Program-made: the position numbers and the translations under genes
Notes under the pieces: generated by a model
What the model saw: only the letters and a program-made list of their open reading frames with translations
What the model was told of the DNA's origin: nothing
Databases searched by the model: none
Source: JAXMAR01 sp046350295
Lineage (GTDB): Bacteria > Planctomycetota > Planctomycetia > Gemmatales > Gemmataceae
DNA: 64,000 bases
Reading direction: 5' to 3'
NCBI GenBank assembly: GCA_046350295.1
Contig: JAXMAR010000033.1
Location: 29,826-93,825 of the forward strand
Part shown: piece by piece, positions 45,075-54,972 of the stretch
Numbering within the stretch: the first letter of the stretch is position 1
Layout: each line of letters begins with the position of its first letter

Positions 45075-46559
45075 CTACTTCTTCTTCACCTCCGGCGCCT
45101 TGGCGACGTAGCCCGGGGCGGCGAGGAACTGCTGCGCGATCTTGCCGTCGGCGATCTTCCAGATGCCAACCTCGCCGTTGAACGTGCCGCCGGCCGCCAA
45201 CTCGCCGTTCGGGCTGAGAGCGGCCGAGTAGGCCCAGTCGGTGAGGCCCGTCAGCGTCTTGATGGCCGCGCCGCTCGTGGCGTTCCAGACCTTGATCGTG
45301 CCGTCGGCCCCGGCGGTGGCGATCATCGGGTTCTTGGGATCGGCGCGGTAAACCATCTGGATCACCGGCTTGCCGTGGCTGCCGATGACCTTGATCTGCT
45401 TGCCGAGGTTCTTGGCCATGTCGGTGGCTTGCCACTGGCGGATGTTGCCGTCCTCGCCGCAGGAGATGCCGGACTTGCCGTCGGGGGCCATGACGACGGA
45501 GTTGACGCCGTTGGCATGGTCGGGGAAGGTGAGGACGGATTCCTTGGCTTCGAGGTCCCAGAGCTTGGCGGTCTTGTCGCGGCTGGCGGTGGCGAGGTGC
45601 TTGCCGTCGGGGCTGAAGGCAAGACCGAAGACCCAGTCGGCGTGGTTCTCGATGGAGTGCTCGAGCTTGCCGGAGGCGAGGTCCCAGACGCGGACGATCT
45701 TGTCGACACCGGCGGCGGCCAGCTTCTTGCCGTCGGGGCTGAGGGCGACGACGTGCATGCTGTCGTCGGTCTGCACGAGGTCCTTGACCAGGACGCTCTT
45801 GTCATGCACGCCGTCGAGAATCGGCACGGCGCCGATGGTCTTGGCGGGCGCGGCGTTGATGTTGTAGATGCGGACATCGCCTTCGCGACCGGGGCGGCTG
45901 CCGGCGACGGCGAGCGTGCCGTCCGGCAGGAAGACCATGGAGAGGGCGCGTTCGGCCCGCGTCCAGACGCGCTTCTCCAGCTTGCCCGTGGCGACGTCCC
46001 AGACGGTCAATTCCTGGTAGCCGCCGACGACGATCTTCTTGCTATCGGGGGTGAAGGCGAGGGCGTTGATGATCGGCGGCCGCGGATAGGTTTCCTTGGG
46101 CATTTCCGGCTTGAAGCGGACGCGCAACTCGCGAACGAGATCGGCCTTGGCGTCGAGGCCGGTGTCGAGCTTGGCGCCCTGGTCGATCCAGTTGGCGATG
46201 ACAGCGACGGTCTCGGGGGGCAGCGGCTTGGGGACGACGTCGACGGGGGGCATGCGGTCCTTGCCGGAGCTGGTGAGGACCTGGATGATGATGCTCTTCT
46301 TGGCGGCGCCGGGCTCGATCGGGTCGTCCTTCGTCCCGCCTTTGCGGAAGGACTCGAAGGTGGTCATGTCGAGCTTCCCCTTCTTGGTCTTGCTGCTGTG
46401 GCAGGAGAAGCAGTTCTTGGCGAGGATGGGGGCCACATCGTCGATGAAGCTGAGGTTTTTCTTGTCCTGGGCGGACGCGGACGGCGGGGCGGCGAGAAGC
46501 CAGGCGGCGAGGCCCAGGAGGCCGCAGAAAACGCAGAGGCAAAGGCGGGAGCGGAACAT
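45075..46559 (-). CDS. Secreted cytochrome-c-like (PSCyt1) + WD40 protein
   Basis: 494 residues. Signal peptide (LCVFCGLLGLAAWLLAAPPS), then a planctomycete-type cytochrome c domain with the haem motif CFSCH in VAPILAKNCFSCHSSKTKKG and a distal MPP methionine (DRMPPVDVVPKPLPP). From residue 160 a seven-bladed WD40 propeller follows: INALAFTPDSKKIVVGG ... TVWDVATGK, VVALSPDGKKLAAAG ... VRVWDLASGK, GLAFSPDGKHLATAS ... AKLWDLEAKE, and so on. These proteins are usually encoded with DUF1549/DUF1553 and DUF1501 proteins and are presumed to act in the periplasm, in electron transfer linked to polymer breakdown. Here a Rpn-like gene sits where DUF1501 is expected. Confidence 0.9.
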   Translation of the reverse strand: MFRSRLCLCVFCGLLGLAAWLLAAPPSASAQDKKNLSFIDDVAPILAKNCFSCHSSKTKKGKLDMTTFESFRKGGTKDDPIEPGAAKKSIIIQVLTSSGKDRMPPVDVVPKPLPPETVAVIANWIDQGAKLDTGLDAKADLVRELRVRFKPEMPKETYPRPPIINALAFTPDSKKIVVGGYQELTVWDVATGKLEKRVWTRAERALSMVFLPDGTLAVAGSRPGREGDVRIYNINAAPAKTIGAVPILDGVHDKSVLVKDLVQTDDSMHVVALSPDGKKLAAAGVDKIVRVWDLASGKLEHSIENHADWVFGLAFSPDGKHLATASRDKTAKLWDLEAKESVLTFPDHANGVNSVVMAPDGKSGISCGEDGNIRQWQATDMAKNLGKQIKVIGSHGKPVIQMVYRADPKNPMIATAGADGTIKVWNATSGAAIKTLTGLTDWAYSAALSPNGELAAGGTFNGEVGIWKIADGKIAQQFLAAPGYVAKAPEVKKK

Positions 46560-46595
46560 GGAAGAGGATCCTTGGGGTGGGTGGGATTTACGGGT

Positions 46596-47467
46596 TCAGG
46601 GGGCGGGGTGGTCGGGGGCGGCGCCGTTGAGGAGGTCGTCCCAGGAGGAGACTTTTATGATCCTGTCGCACCATGACTCCAGCACCGGCACATCTTCGGT
46701 TTTCTCGATCGCCTCTCGGACCCTTGTTGGCGCGGGGACGCCAAACTTCTGAGTCCCCATGCGCAGCAACACGGAACGGAGCGTCTTGATCTCGGTCCAT
46801 TCGACAAACATGTCGTAGACGGCCGTGCCCGGCTGCAAGATCTTGCTAACCATTTCCATCACCTCGTTCGCGGAATAGCGCAACTTCATGAGAAGAGCGA
46901 CCGTCGCCCAAAGCCTATCCGCCTGAACTGCGTCCGACGCTTCTTGCTCAATGCGGTCATGTACCCTCTGAAGGACAGCGGGAAGATGCGCCGCCGCATC
47001 ATCCGTCAGCGTGGCCAGGGGCAAAAGTCCTAGTCCCGCGTGCGTTATCTCCGCCGTCGAGCGCTCCCACAGGCGAATCACCTCGAATCGGAAGCTGCGG
47101 TAAGGATCGCGGCCGGGAATCGCTCGCGAGAAGTCGCCGGTGAGGTCGGACGTCCACGCGTCCTTCTGCAACAGGACGGTCAGATCTGGCGGACCGGTAA
47201 AACCGTGTCTGTACTCCAAAAGGGCATTATACCAATGAAATCTACCGGGCTAAGCGATCATCGCGGTTCGCTTGATCTCCACATGGAAGATCCAGGGCTG
47301 AGGGGAAAGGATACCCGCAGCACCTTGTCCGCGCTCGCCGTTACGGTTGACAGATCCGCGTCGATAAGCTCCGCCTCGTGAATCTGAGGGTAAGGAGAAA
47401 GCGATAGCCAGTCGAGCGGATACTCGTTCACCAGAAACTTCGCAGTCGCATCGTACGGCTTGGGCAT
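46596..47467 (-). CDS. Rpn-family (putative transposase/nuclease-like) protein, two frameshifts
   Basis: From ATG 47467: PKPYDATAKFLVNEYPLDWL, then IHEAELIDADLSTVTASADK with VLRV; after a frameshift PWIFHVEIK; and after another break RFHWYNALLEYRHGF, followed by RSFRFEVIRLWERSTAEI and the rest to 46596. The elements D(A)..K, 'D.ST..A.AD', 'HVE.Q' and 'YN..L..R...' match the PD-(D/E)xK core of the Rpn/YhgA-like family, which promotes DNA recombination or cleavage. Two indels near 47240-47300 break it. It lies 15 bases after the DUF1549/1553 stop and 36 bases before the cytochrome/WD40 start, all on one strand. Confidence 0.6.
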
Positions 47468-47482
47468 GGGCGAAGTCGCGCA

Positions 47483-49921
47483 TCAATGGTTGAACAGGAA
47501 CTCCTTCGAGTTAAAGAGCGCCCACAGCGCGTCCTGGGCCGCCTGCTGTCGCCCCATCGCCCCGGCCGTCGCGAAGTGCCGCTCGAAGATCGCCCGCTCT
47601 TCGGGGCTCGGCGGCCGGCATAGCACGTTCAAATAGAGCTCGTCGATCAACAGCGGGTCGGTCATCTTCTTGTCGGCCAGCAGCTTCGCCAGGGCGCCGT
47701 TCGGATCGGCGAGACGGCGCGCCACGCTCTGGCCGTTGATCAGGTGCAGCGCCAGCGTCAGGCTGATCTCGTCGACGCGCTCGCAGGAGCAGGACGATTC
47801 GCCGCGCGGCCGGCCGAAGATGTCGAGCAACTCGGCGGTCAGCTGGCGGTCCGGCAGGGCGCCGGCCCGGACGCCGCCCGCCGGCAGGGCGACCGTCGCC
47901 TCGCCGAAGCGGGAGCGGAAGTTCTCGCGGATGCCGGTGACCTGGCTGAGCGTGTCGAGCACCTGCTCCGCGGTGAGGCGGCGCGGCACGGCATGCGAGA
48001 AGTGAACCGTGTCGAGCTGGTTCCATTTATTGGTTTTGGCCGAGCGCTGGTAGGTGTTGGAGTTCAGCATCGCCCGCAGGATGTGCTTGACGTCGTAACC
48101 GTGGTCGACGAAGTCCTTGGCGAGGGCCTCGAGCAGGGCGGGGTTGCTGGGCGGGTTGGACGAGCGGATGTCGTCGACAGGGTCGATGATGCCCTTGCCG
48201 AAGAGATGGCTCCAGAAGCGGTTAACGGCGGCGCGTGCAAGGTAGGGATTGTCCTTCTTCGTCATCCAGTCGGCGAGGACCTTGCGCGCGTCGTCGTCCG
48301 CTTTGAGCGGCAGGAAGGCGGCGTCGAGCAGCTTGGGCTGCACCATCGCCTTGGTCGTCGAATGCTGCGCTTGCGGCACGGCTTCGCCACGCGTGATGAC
48401 CAGGTCGTCGCGCACGCCCCCCGGCTTGCGGCCGACCTGGCTGAAGAAGGCCGCCATGCCGTAGTAGTCGGTCTGCACCCATTTCTCGAACGGATGATCG
48501 TGGCAGCGGGCGCACATGAGGCGGATGCCGAAGAAGACCTGCACGGTCGCCTCGGTCGCTTCGTTGGTGTTGTCGAAGACGCGGAAGAAGTTGGCGGGGG
48601 CGTTTTCCGCGCAACTGCCGCCGGCGGTGACGATGTCACGGACGAACTGGTCGTACGGCTTGTTGGCGGCGATGCTGTCGCGCAGCCAGCGATAGAGGCC
48701 CCACGTGCCGCGGTCGCGCAGCGTCTCGAAGCGCATCTTGAAGAGGTCGGCCCACTTGCTGGCCCAGAACTCGGCGAACTCGGGCCGCTCCAGAAGGGCG
48801 TCGATCACCTTCGCGCGCTTGTCGGCCCGCTTGTCTTCCAGGAAGGCGCGGACCTCGACCGGCGTGGGGGGCACGCCGAGCAGATCGTAATGGACGCGGC
48901 GGAGGAAGTCCGTGTCGCTGCAAACGGCGGACGGGATGATCTCCAGGCTCTTGAGTTTGTCGTGAACCAGCTTGTCGACGTAATTGGCTTCGGCCGGCTT
49001 CGTCCAGGCGAAGGAGGGGTCGCGCTCGAGGGCGACCAGGGTGGCGAGGGCCATGCGATTGCCGTAACGGACCGCGATGGTCGCGCTGGCGTGCAGGCGG
49101 GCCGGGCCGTTCTCGTCGACGAGGCATGACGCTTCGTTGCTGGACGAGTAGCGCACCTCCTGCGTCACGTCGCGGCTGGAGCCGTCGGAGAAGCGGGCGG
49201 TGACAGCGAGTTGCTGGGATACATCCTTCTTCGGGAAGCCGCGAAGGTCGGAAGCACGTCGACGCCGACCAGCGGCAGCGGCTGTCGAGGTCCGAGCCCG
49301 CTCCGCCGGCGATCCAGCGGCTCGGCGGTGATACGCCCGGCCAACTCGCGGCATCGAAGCGTTTCATCCCCTCGTGCGCCACCTGGCCGCTCGGCGAGGA
49401 TGAGCAAGCTGCGGCTTCGGCTCGAAATCGAGACGCCGCCACTTCCGTGCCCGCGTCAGGCTCACGTAGTCGCCGGGCCGGGTCGTAGCCGCGGAGATCT
49501 TGAAGCCCTTCTTGCCCGCGGCCACGCCCGTGGCAGCCGCCCGCTGTTGCAGTCGAAGCGGGCGAGGATCAGCATGATGTCGTTGGCGAAGCTGACCGGA
49601 CGCGGCGGCGTCGACCGCCTCGACTGGGACGGCAAGCTTGATTCCGGCGGCGGTGATGTTGATGACCGTCGAGCCTTTGCCGACCGGAGTGACGACGCCG
49701 CCGGCATCGACTTTGGCGATTCCCGCGTCCCGGCAGGCGTAGGCGACTTCGCGTGTCGCGTCGCGGCTGGAACATCGAGAGCATTGGCGGAGACGAGGAT
49801 CTGCTGCTTATCGTGAGCGTGCGTAAGACAACTTTCGCTGGGAAGAACGAGCCGGAAGTCAAGCTTGGCGGCTGGGCGGCCGCGGCGCCGACGCCAAGAC
49901 GAGCCAAGCGAGCAAGAGCAT
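47483..49921 (-). CDS. DUF1549/DUF1553 planctomycete cytochrome-associated protein, frameshifted at 5' end
   Basis: The last 600 residues (from about 49250) are in one clean frame: an Ig-like (Big_2) segment SSRDVTQEVRYSSSNEASCL, a DUF1549 domain (FLRRVHYDLLGVPPTPVEV, EFWASKWADLFKMRFETL, a haem-like CARCHDHPFEKW), and DUF1553 (YLARAAVNRFWSHLFGKGI, HILRAMLNSNTYQRSAKTN, RRLTAEQVLDTLSQVTGI). Upstream, 49250-49921, the expected signal peptide and a first Ig-like domain (LVLPSE, LTHAHDKQQILVSANALDVP, VSFANDIMLILARFDCNSG) can be read only by switching frames several times. Start placed at ATG 49921. Probable periplasmic role in sugar or sulfated-polymer use, by association only. Confidence 0.7.
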
Positions 49922-50186
49922 GCAGCGGGGCAGAGGACGCAAAGCCGAAGGCATGAAATCTCCAGGATGGCGACGAGCCAAAAGGCGGGAGGGTCGGGCT
50001 GGCGGCCCAAGGGGCCCAAGGCAGGCAAGATCCAATTATAAAGGGGCAGGGCGGTGGATGCGAGAAAAAAACACACTCGCGAGGCGCCGCGGGCGCCGTA
50101 CCACGGCGTGGACAGGATGAATCGGCCGCCATAATAGACAAGCGACGCCGGGGCACGGCGCGGTTCGGCGCTTGAGGAGTCGTTCG

Positions 50187-50810
50187 ATGCGTGAAGCTGT
50201 CCATGTCTCCGACCATCCGCTGCTGCTCCACAAGATGACCGTGCTGCGCGACCGCACGACCGAGCCACAGACCTTCCGGGCGGCTGGTGCACGAGCTGAC
50301 GCAGCTCCTCTTCTACGAGGGCGACACGCGATCTGCGGCTCGAACCCGTCACGATCCAGACGCCCCTCGCCGAGTGCACAGGCCGTCACCTTGCCGAGAC
50401 GGTCGGCCCCTCGTCCCCATCCTGCGGGCCGGCCTGGGCATGTGGGAGGCGATCCTCGAATTGATCCCCACGGCCCGCGTCTGGCACCTCGGGCTCTACC
50501 GCGATCACGAACGTGCAAGCCGGTCATCTACCACAACAAGCTCCCCACCCCGGCCAACCTCGACCTCGCCCTGGTCGTCGACCCGATGCTCGCCACCGGC
50601 GGCTCGGCCGTGGAGACGATCACGATCCTCAAACGCCGGCATTCGCCGCGTCAAATTCCTCGGCCTGATCGCGGCGCCGGAGAAGGTGTGCGTATTCAGA
50701 AACGCGCATCCGGACGTGCCCATCTACCTCACGGCAACGGATGACCTGAACGAGCAGAGCTACATCGTTCCCGGGCTGGGGGACGCGGGCGATCGGCCGG
50801 GACGGGATGA
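50187..50810 (+). pseudogene. upp: Uracil phosphoribosyltransferase, multiple frameshifts
   Basis: GAGGAG precedes ATG 50187. Reading across frames gives a nearly full protein: HVSDHPLLLHKMTVLRDRTT, RLVHELTQLLFYEGDTR, LVPILRAGLGMWEAILELIP, ARVWHLGLYRDHE, KPVIYHNKLPTP, the PRPP loop LVVDPMLATGGSAVETI, VKFLGLIAAPEKV, and ATDDLNEQSYIVPGLGDAGDR. At least six one- or two-base indels interrupt it. Upp makes UMP from uracil and PRPP in the cytoplasm. Residues between breaks, including the catalytic loop, are intact, so sequencing errors are as likely as true decay. Confidence 0.75.
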
Positions 50811-50886
50811 CAGCCGAGGCGGCGTAGGCTCTCCGGCCCGTCAAACGCACGTCGCCGTCCCGTTTGACCCCGGGGCGAAGCTCGAA

Positions 50887-51242
50887 TCAGGTGCGCTTCT
50901 CGAACCACGCCGGCGGCAAGCACAGCTCGTCGTGCTCCAACTTCTCCACGCGACGCTTGTCCTGTAGGCCGTAGCGGACTAGCCGACCGCATCTTGGGCA
51001 GTAGCCCGCAAACCACCCTTTTGCCACCAAGCGACGGTCCAGGCCTCCGCCTCCGCGATGGGCGCCCATTGGTCGAATTGAAAAGCGATCGCGTCAATCC
51101 TTTCCCCACACTCCCAGGGGCAGAAGCAGGCCGCCCCTTGATAAACCACCTGCGGGCACGTGATGCCGCAAAGCGCTCTCGCGATATTCCATAACGCGTC
51201 GTTCGATCTCGGCGCGTCAGGAGGGGTGCTGTTGGCGTTCAT
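50887..51242 (-). CDS. Small hypothetical protein with zinc-ribbon-like end, one frameshift
   Basis: From ATG 51242: WNIARALCGITCPQVVYQGA, CFCPWECGERIDAIAFQFD, AWTVAWWQKG; then after an indel near 51020 the second frame gives WFAGYCPRCGRLVRYGLQD and ends at 50887. Two cysteine pairs (CFCPWEC and CPRC) suggest metal binding. I recognise no family. Divergent from thiO, 107 bases apart. Confidence 0.45.
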
Positions 51243-51349
51243 TCAGCTAGCTCCTGGGATTGCGGCAGCCACGCCGTTCATTCTCCTATCTTTGCAAGAG
51301 CAGCCCGCCATCCGGCCCCGCCCTCGTCCCCAGCCGCTATAAAAACCAC

Positions 51350-52472
51350 ATGACCTCCGGCAGCGACGTGGTGATCCTCGGCGGCGGCGTCATCGGCCTG
51401 ACGACGGCGCATTACCTCGCCAAGGAAGGAGCGCGTCACCATCCTCGAACGCAGCGACGGCCAAGAAGCCTCCTGGGCCGGGGCCGGCATCTTGCCCCAG
51501 CGATCCGGACCACGCCCGGACCCCGTTCGACCGCCTGCGCGCGGCCTGAGCGGGCGCCTCTTCCCCGGCCCCGTATCAAAACGAGCTGCGACGCGACCGG
51601 CATCGACAACAGCTACTGGGTCTGCGGCGGCATCGAGCTGACCCACGGACACCCGGCCGCCTCGAAGAGGAATGGCGCGGCAAGGCGTCGTCTGGCAGAC
51701 GCTGAGCAGGGCGGAAACGCGGGCCCGCGAGCCGGGCTGGCCGGCCTCGGCTCGGCCTTTTATCTCCCGCAACTCGGCCAGCTCCGCAACCCGCACCATC
51801 TCCGGGCGCTGGAAGCCGGTTGCGTGAAGCGCGACGTGGCCATTCAGATCGGCTGCGATGTACAAGCCCTCGCGCCCGAGCGGAAGCCGCATCCGCGCGC
51901 AGTCGGCAGGCGAGATCGCAGGCGAACGTTCCTGATCACTGCCGGCGCCTGGAGCGATCTCTTGCTCAAGCCGCTCGGTTGCACGCTTTGGCATCCGGCC
52001 CGTCCGCGGGCAGATCGCGGCTTCTCAACCCCGACCGGCCGGCCTTGCGTCATGTCCTCATGCATGGTCCGCAATACCTCGTGCCGCGCGCGATGGCCAG
52101 GTCCTCGTCGGTTCGACAGAGGAGTATGCCGGCTTCGACAAACGGACGACGCCCAGCGGCATCGGCGGCTTGCTCGACCTCGCGGTCCGCCTCGTCCTCC
52201 CTCGGTCAGGCTCGCCTGGAAAAGACCTGGGCCGGCTTGCGGCCGGGCAGTCCCGATGGCCTGCCTTTCCTCGGCCGTGTCCCCGGCTGGGACAACATCT
52301 GGCTCGGCGCCGGACATTTCCGGGCGGGCATTCAACTATCCCCGGGATCGGGACTGTTGCTCAAGGAGATGCTCCTGGGACAGCGCTCCCGAGCATGGAC
52401 CTGTCCCCTTTTCGCGTGGACCGGGCGGCGGGGGGCGGATCAGCGGACCACGAGACCCATCGCGATCGCTGA
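51350..52472 (+). pseudogene. thiO: ThiO-like FAD-dependent glycine oxidase, multiple frameshifts
   Basis: From ATG 51350: SDVVILGGGVIGLTTAHYLA (the FAD dinucleotide-binding GxGxxG), ARVTILERSDGQEASWAGAG after a shift, IDNSYWVCGGIELTHG, FYLPQLGQLRNPHHLRALEA, FLITAGAWSDLLL, then GLRPGSPDGLPFLGRVPGW and IWLGAGHFRAGIQLSPG. This order is that of D-amino-acid/glycine oxidases of the ThiO type, which give iminoglycine for the thiazole part of thiamine. Several indels break it, spread evenly. No other thiamine genes are near. Whether it is dead or mis-sequenced cannot be told from here. Confidence 0.65.
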
Positions 52473-52509
52473 ACGGCCCCGGGATGACCGTCGACCATTC
52501 CTCTCTATC

Positions 52510-52544
52510 CTGACTCCTGACTCCTGACCCCTGACTCCTGACTT
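52510..52544. repeat. 7-base tandem repeat
   Basis: Five units of CTGACTC (one CTGACCC, one CTGACTT) between thiO and the GTPase gene. A common source of slippage or assembly trouble. Confidence 0.8.
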
Positions 52545-52554
52545 GCCCGCCTTC

Positions 52555-54311
52555 ATGGAACAAGCCGGTTTGCGAAGTCTGACGCGGCAGTTGGCCGAAA
52601 CCTCGGCTGGCTGGAGGAGCATGCGCGGGCGCGGCGGCCGGAATGCACGCGGCGCTTCCTCTTCGCCGGCGGCCTGGTACGGAACGTGCTCGGCCCGTGG
52701 CTGGAGAACCGGCCGACCGCGCCGGCATTGCACATCGCGGTGCTCGGCGGGGCCGGGGCAGGCAAGAGCACGGTCGCCAACTTCTTGTGCGGCGGCCCGG
52801 TCGCCGAGGCCAATCCGCAAGCCGGCTTCACGCGCCCCATCGGTCGCCTATGTCTGCGCGGAGGCCGGCTCGCTTGCCTGGGGCGACTACCTCGGTTTCC
52901 TCGGACCGTTGAAACGGCTCAGCGCGGCCCGCGGCTCCGACCTCGACGAAGACGTCTACCAGGTTCGCCGCGTCAGGCCCGAATCCCGAAGGACGCCTCC
53001 CTCCTGCGGCTCCGCGGTCATTGACGGGACTGCCCCGACATGACCACCGCCGCCTCCACCGGCTATCAAGCCGCGAACTGATCGAGGTCGCCGCGGCTCG
53101 CCGACGTCATCGTCTTCGGCGCCTCCGACGAACGTTACAACGATGAGATCCCCACGCGTTTTCTCGACCTCTTTCTCAGGACCGGCAAGACGGTGATCGT
53201 CTGTCTGGTGAAGGTGCGCGAGGACGATGCCGCGGCCTTCGTCGACCACTTCAAGAGGACGTCGGCAAACGCCTGAGCGGCCACCGCCGCCATCGTCACC
53301 ATCACCTGCCGTTCGCCCAGCTGCACGTCCGGTCGAGCAGGCGAAGCCTTTCGCGAGCGCGCTCTGGCCGAGGTCCGCCAGTTGAGCCACGGGGACGCGC
53401 GGCAGCGGACCGTACAGGCGGCTGCACCGTTACCTCAAGAGCATCAAGGAGAGCTGGAGACGGTCGCCCGCCGGATCTGGCCGCGGCTCGACGGCTGGCG
53501 CAAGACCGTGCAAGCCGGGCAGGCGGAGTTCGAGGAACGCTATCGCCGTGAGTTTTGACGGGGGAGCGCTTTCGCCGCTTCGACGAAGCCTATGCCCGGC
53601 TCGTCGTGGACCTGCTGGAGCCGCCCGGTCTGGGAAAAGTCGCCGGGACCGTTCTCTCCCTGTTGCGGACGCCGTACCGGTTGGTGCGCGTGAAGCTGGT
53701 TCCAGCGCGTTGACGCGGCCCGCGGCGGCGCTGATGCCGGAGAAGCCGGTGCTGGGCGCCTTCTCCGGCTGGCTCGATCACCCTGCGCAGGAAGCGGCAC
53801 GGCGGGCCGCGGAGAACCCGCTCTGGACTCTGGTGCGCGGGGCTTTGCCGGCGGCCTGTCGGACGGCGCACAGAACGCTCGACCAGGCCCGCAGCGCAGC
53901 CTGCAACTCCAGCAGGCCAGCGAGACCGACGCCGCGGCCCGCCGCGTCACCGAACGCCTGGAGCGCTGGCCCGTCGGCCTGAACATCATCCGCGCCCGCC
54001 AGCTCGCTCTCGACGCGACCGCCATCATCCTGCTGCTCGTCAACTTCGGCATCGGCCTGGTCAGCATCATCGGCATCCCGCTCGCCGTGTCGCTGACGCA
54101 ACACTTCCTCGAGTTGATCGCCAAAGCCTACGTCGACCATCAGCGGCGGGATGCCGGCACCGCCAGCAGGAACTCTTGCGGCAACTCCTGTCCAGACCGC
54201 TCGCCGAGTGGCTGAGCGCTGGCCCGTGACGGCGGCTCCCCTACGAGCGGCTCCAAGCCGCTGCTTGGCGCTGAGATCGGCCCGGCGGCGGACATCGAGA
54301 AGGCCGTCTGA
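52555..54311 (+). pseudogene. Dynamin-like membrane GTPase, multiple frameshifts
   Basis: Read across frames from ATG 52555: a helical N-terminus, the P-loop IAVLGGAGAGKSTVANFLCG, AYVCAEAGSLAWGDYLGFLG, an apparent switch II/G3 near 53030 (CPDM), VIVFGASDERYNDEIPTRFL then TGKTVIVCLVKV at the G4 position, a helical stalk (ERYRREFLTGERFRRFDEAY), and a C-terminal hydrophobic stretch TAIILLLVNFGIGLVSIIGI. The G4 lysine motif reads VCLVKV rather than NKxD. It resembles large bacterial GTPases that remodel or protect membranes. Eight or more indels interrupt the gene. Assignment to the dynamin group is tentative. Confidence 0.5.
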
Positions 54312-54363
54312 AAAGAGACGCAAGCGACAGCACATCAGAGCCGGAAGCGTAAGCGACGGTCGA

Positions 54364-54840
54364 CTACGCGGGAACGAGGAAGCTCAGGTGCAGCTCGGAA
54401 TGCCGGCAATGCAGGCGGTCCCATTCCTCATTGGTGAGCCGGCCGATGGCGGGATGGGGCGCCCGCTTGGTCTCGGTCTTGAGACGGTCCAAGGCGGCCC
54501 GGAAGGCTTCGACACCCTGGTCCCAGGTTGTCGGCGGCGGGATCAGCCCCTCCACCCGTTTGGGGAGCGTGAAGCCCGGGCTCATCCGCCGGTTCAGCAG
54601 GCGCCGCTTGATCAGCAGGCGGACGAGGAAGCGCAGCACCGGGCCGAACGCCATCGGCCCGCCGTCGATCGAATTGTTCATGACAATGGCGAGGTGCATG
54701 AGCACTTGCCCGGCTGACCAGTTGCCCAGGGCGCGCGGCTCTGCCTTGGCAAGTTGCTCGACGTCGGCGCGGATATCGTCGATGCACTTGAAATCGAGCG
54801 TGCGGCGGCCGGTGACCTGTTGTGTTTTGATGGTGGACAT
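54364..54840 (-). CDS. DUF1569 (DinB-like) family protein
   Basis: 158 residues from ATG 54840; the frame is open upstream to 56484 but that stretch is antisense to the CxxC gene pair. Features of DUF1569: GRRTLDFKCIDDIRADVEQL, NWSAGQVLMHLAIVMNNSID (the histidine of the DinB-like metal site), RVEGLIPPPTTWDQGVEAF and a final EEWDRLHCRHSELHLSFL. Members are predicted four-helix metal-binding proteins of unknown role, possibly thiol transferases. Divergent from the CxxC gene pair, 132 bases away. Confidence 0.82.
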   Translation of the reverse strand: MSTIKTQQVTGRRTLDFKCIDDIRADVEQLAKAEPRALGNWSAGQVLMHLAIVMNNSIDGGPMAFGPVLRFLVRLLIKRRLLNRRMSPGFTLPKRVEGLIPPPTTWDQGVEAFRAALDRLKTETKRAPHPAIGRLTNEEWDRLHCRHSELHLSFLVPA

Positions 54841-54972
54841 GGTTTTCTCGGCGAGCGTCGAGGAGCTTCGATCGGTCTGACACGCGGCGCGAAACGCGAG
54901 AGCGGCGAATTTCAGCGTTGCGGCGGCGGTCCCTTCCAAGTGATAATGAAGCCTTCCCTGGAGGATTTCAAC

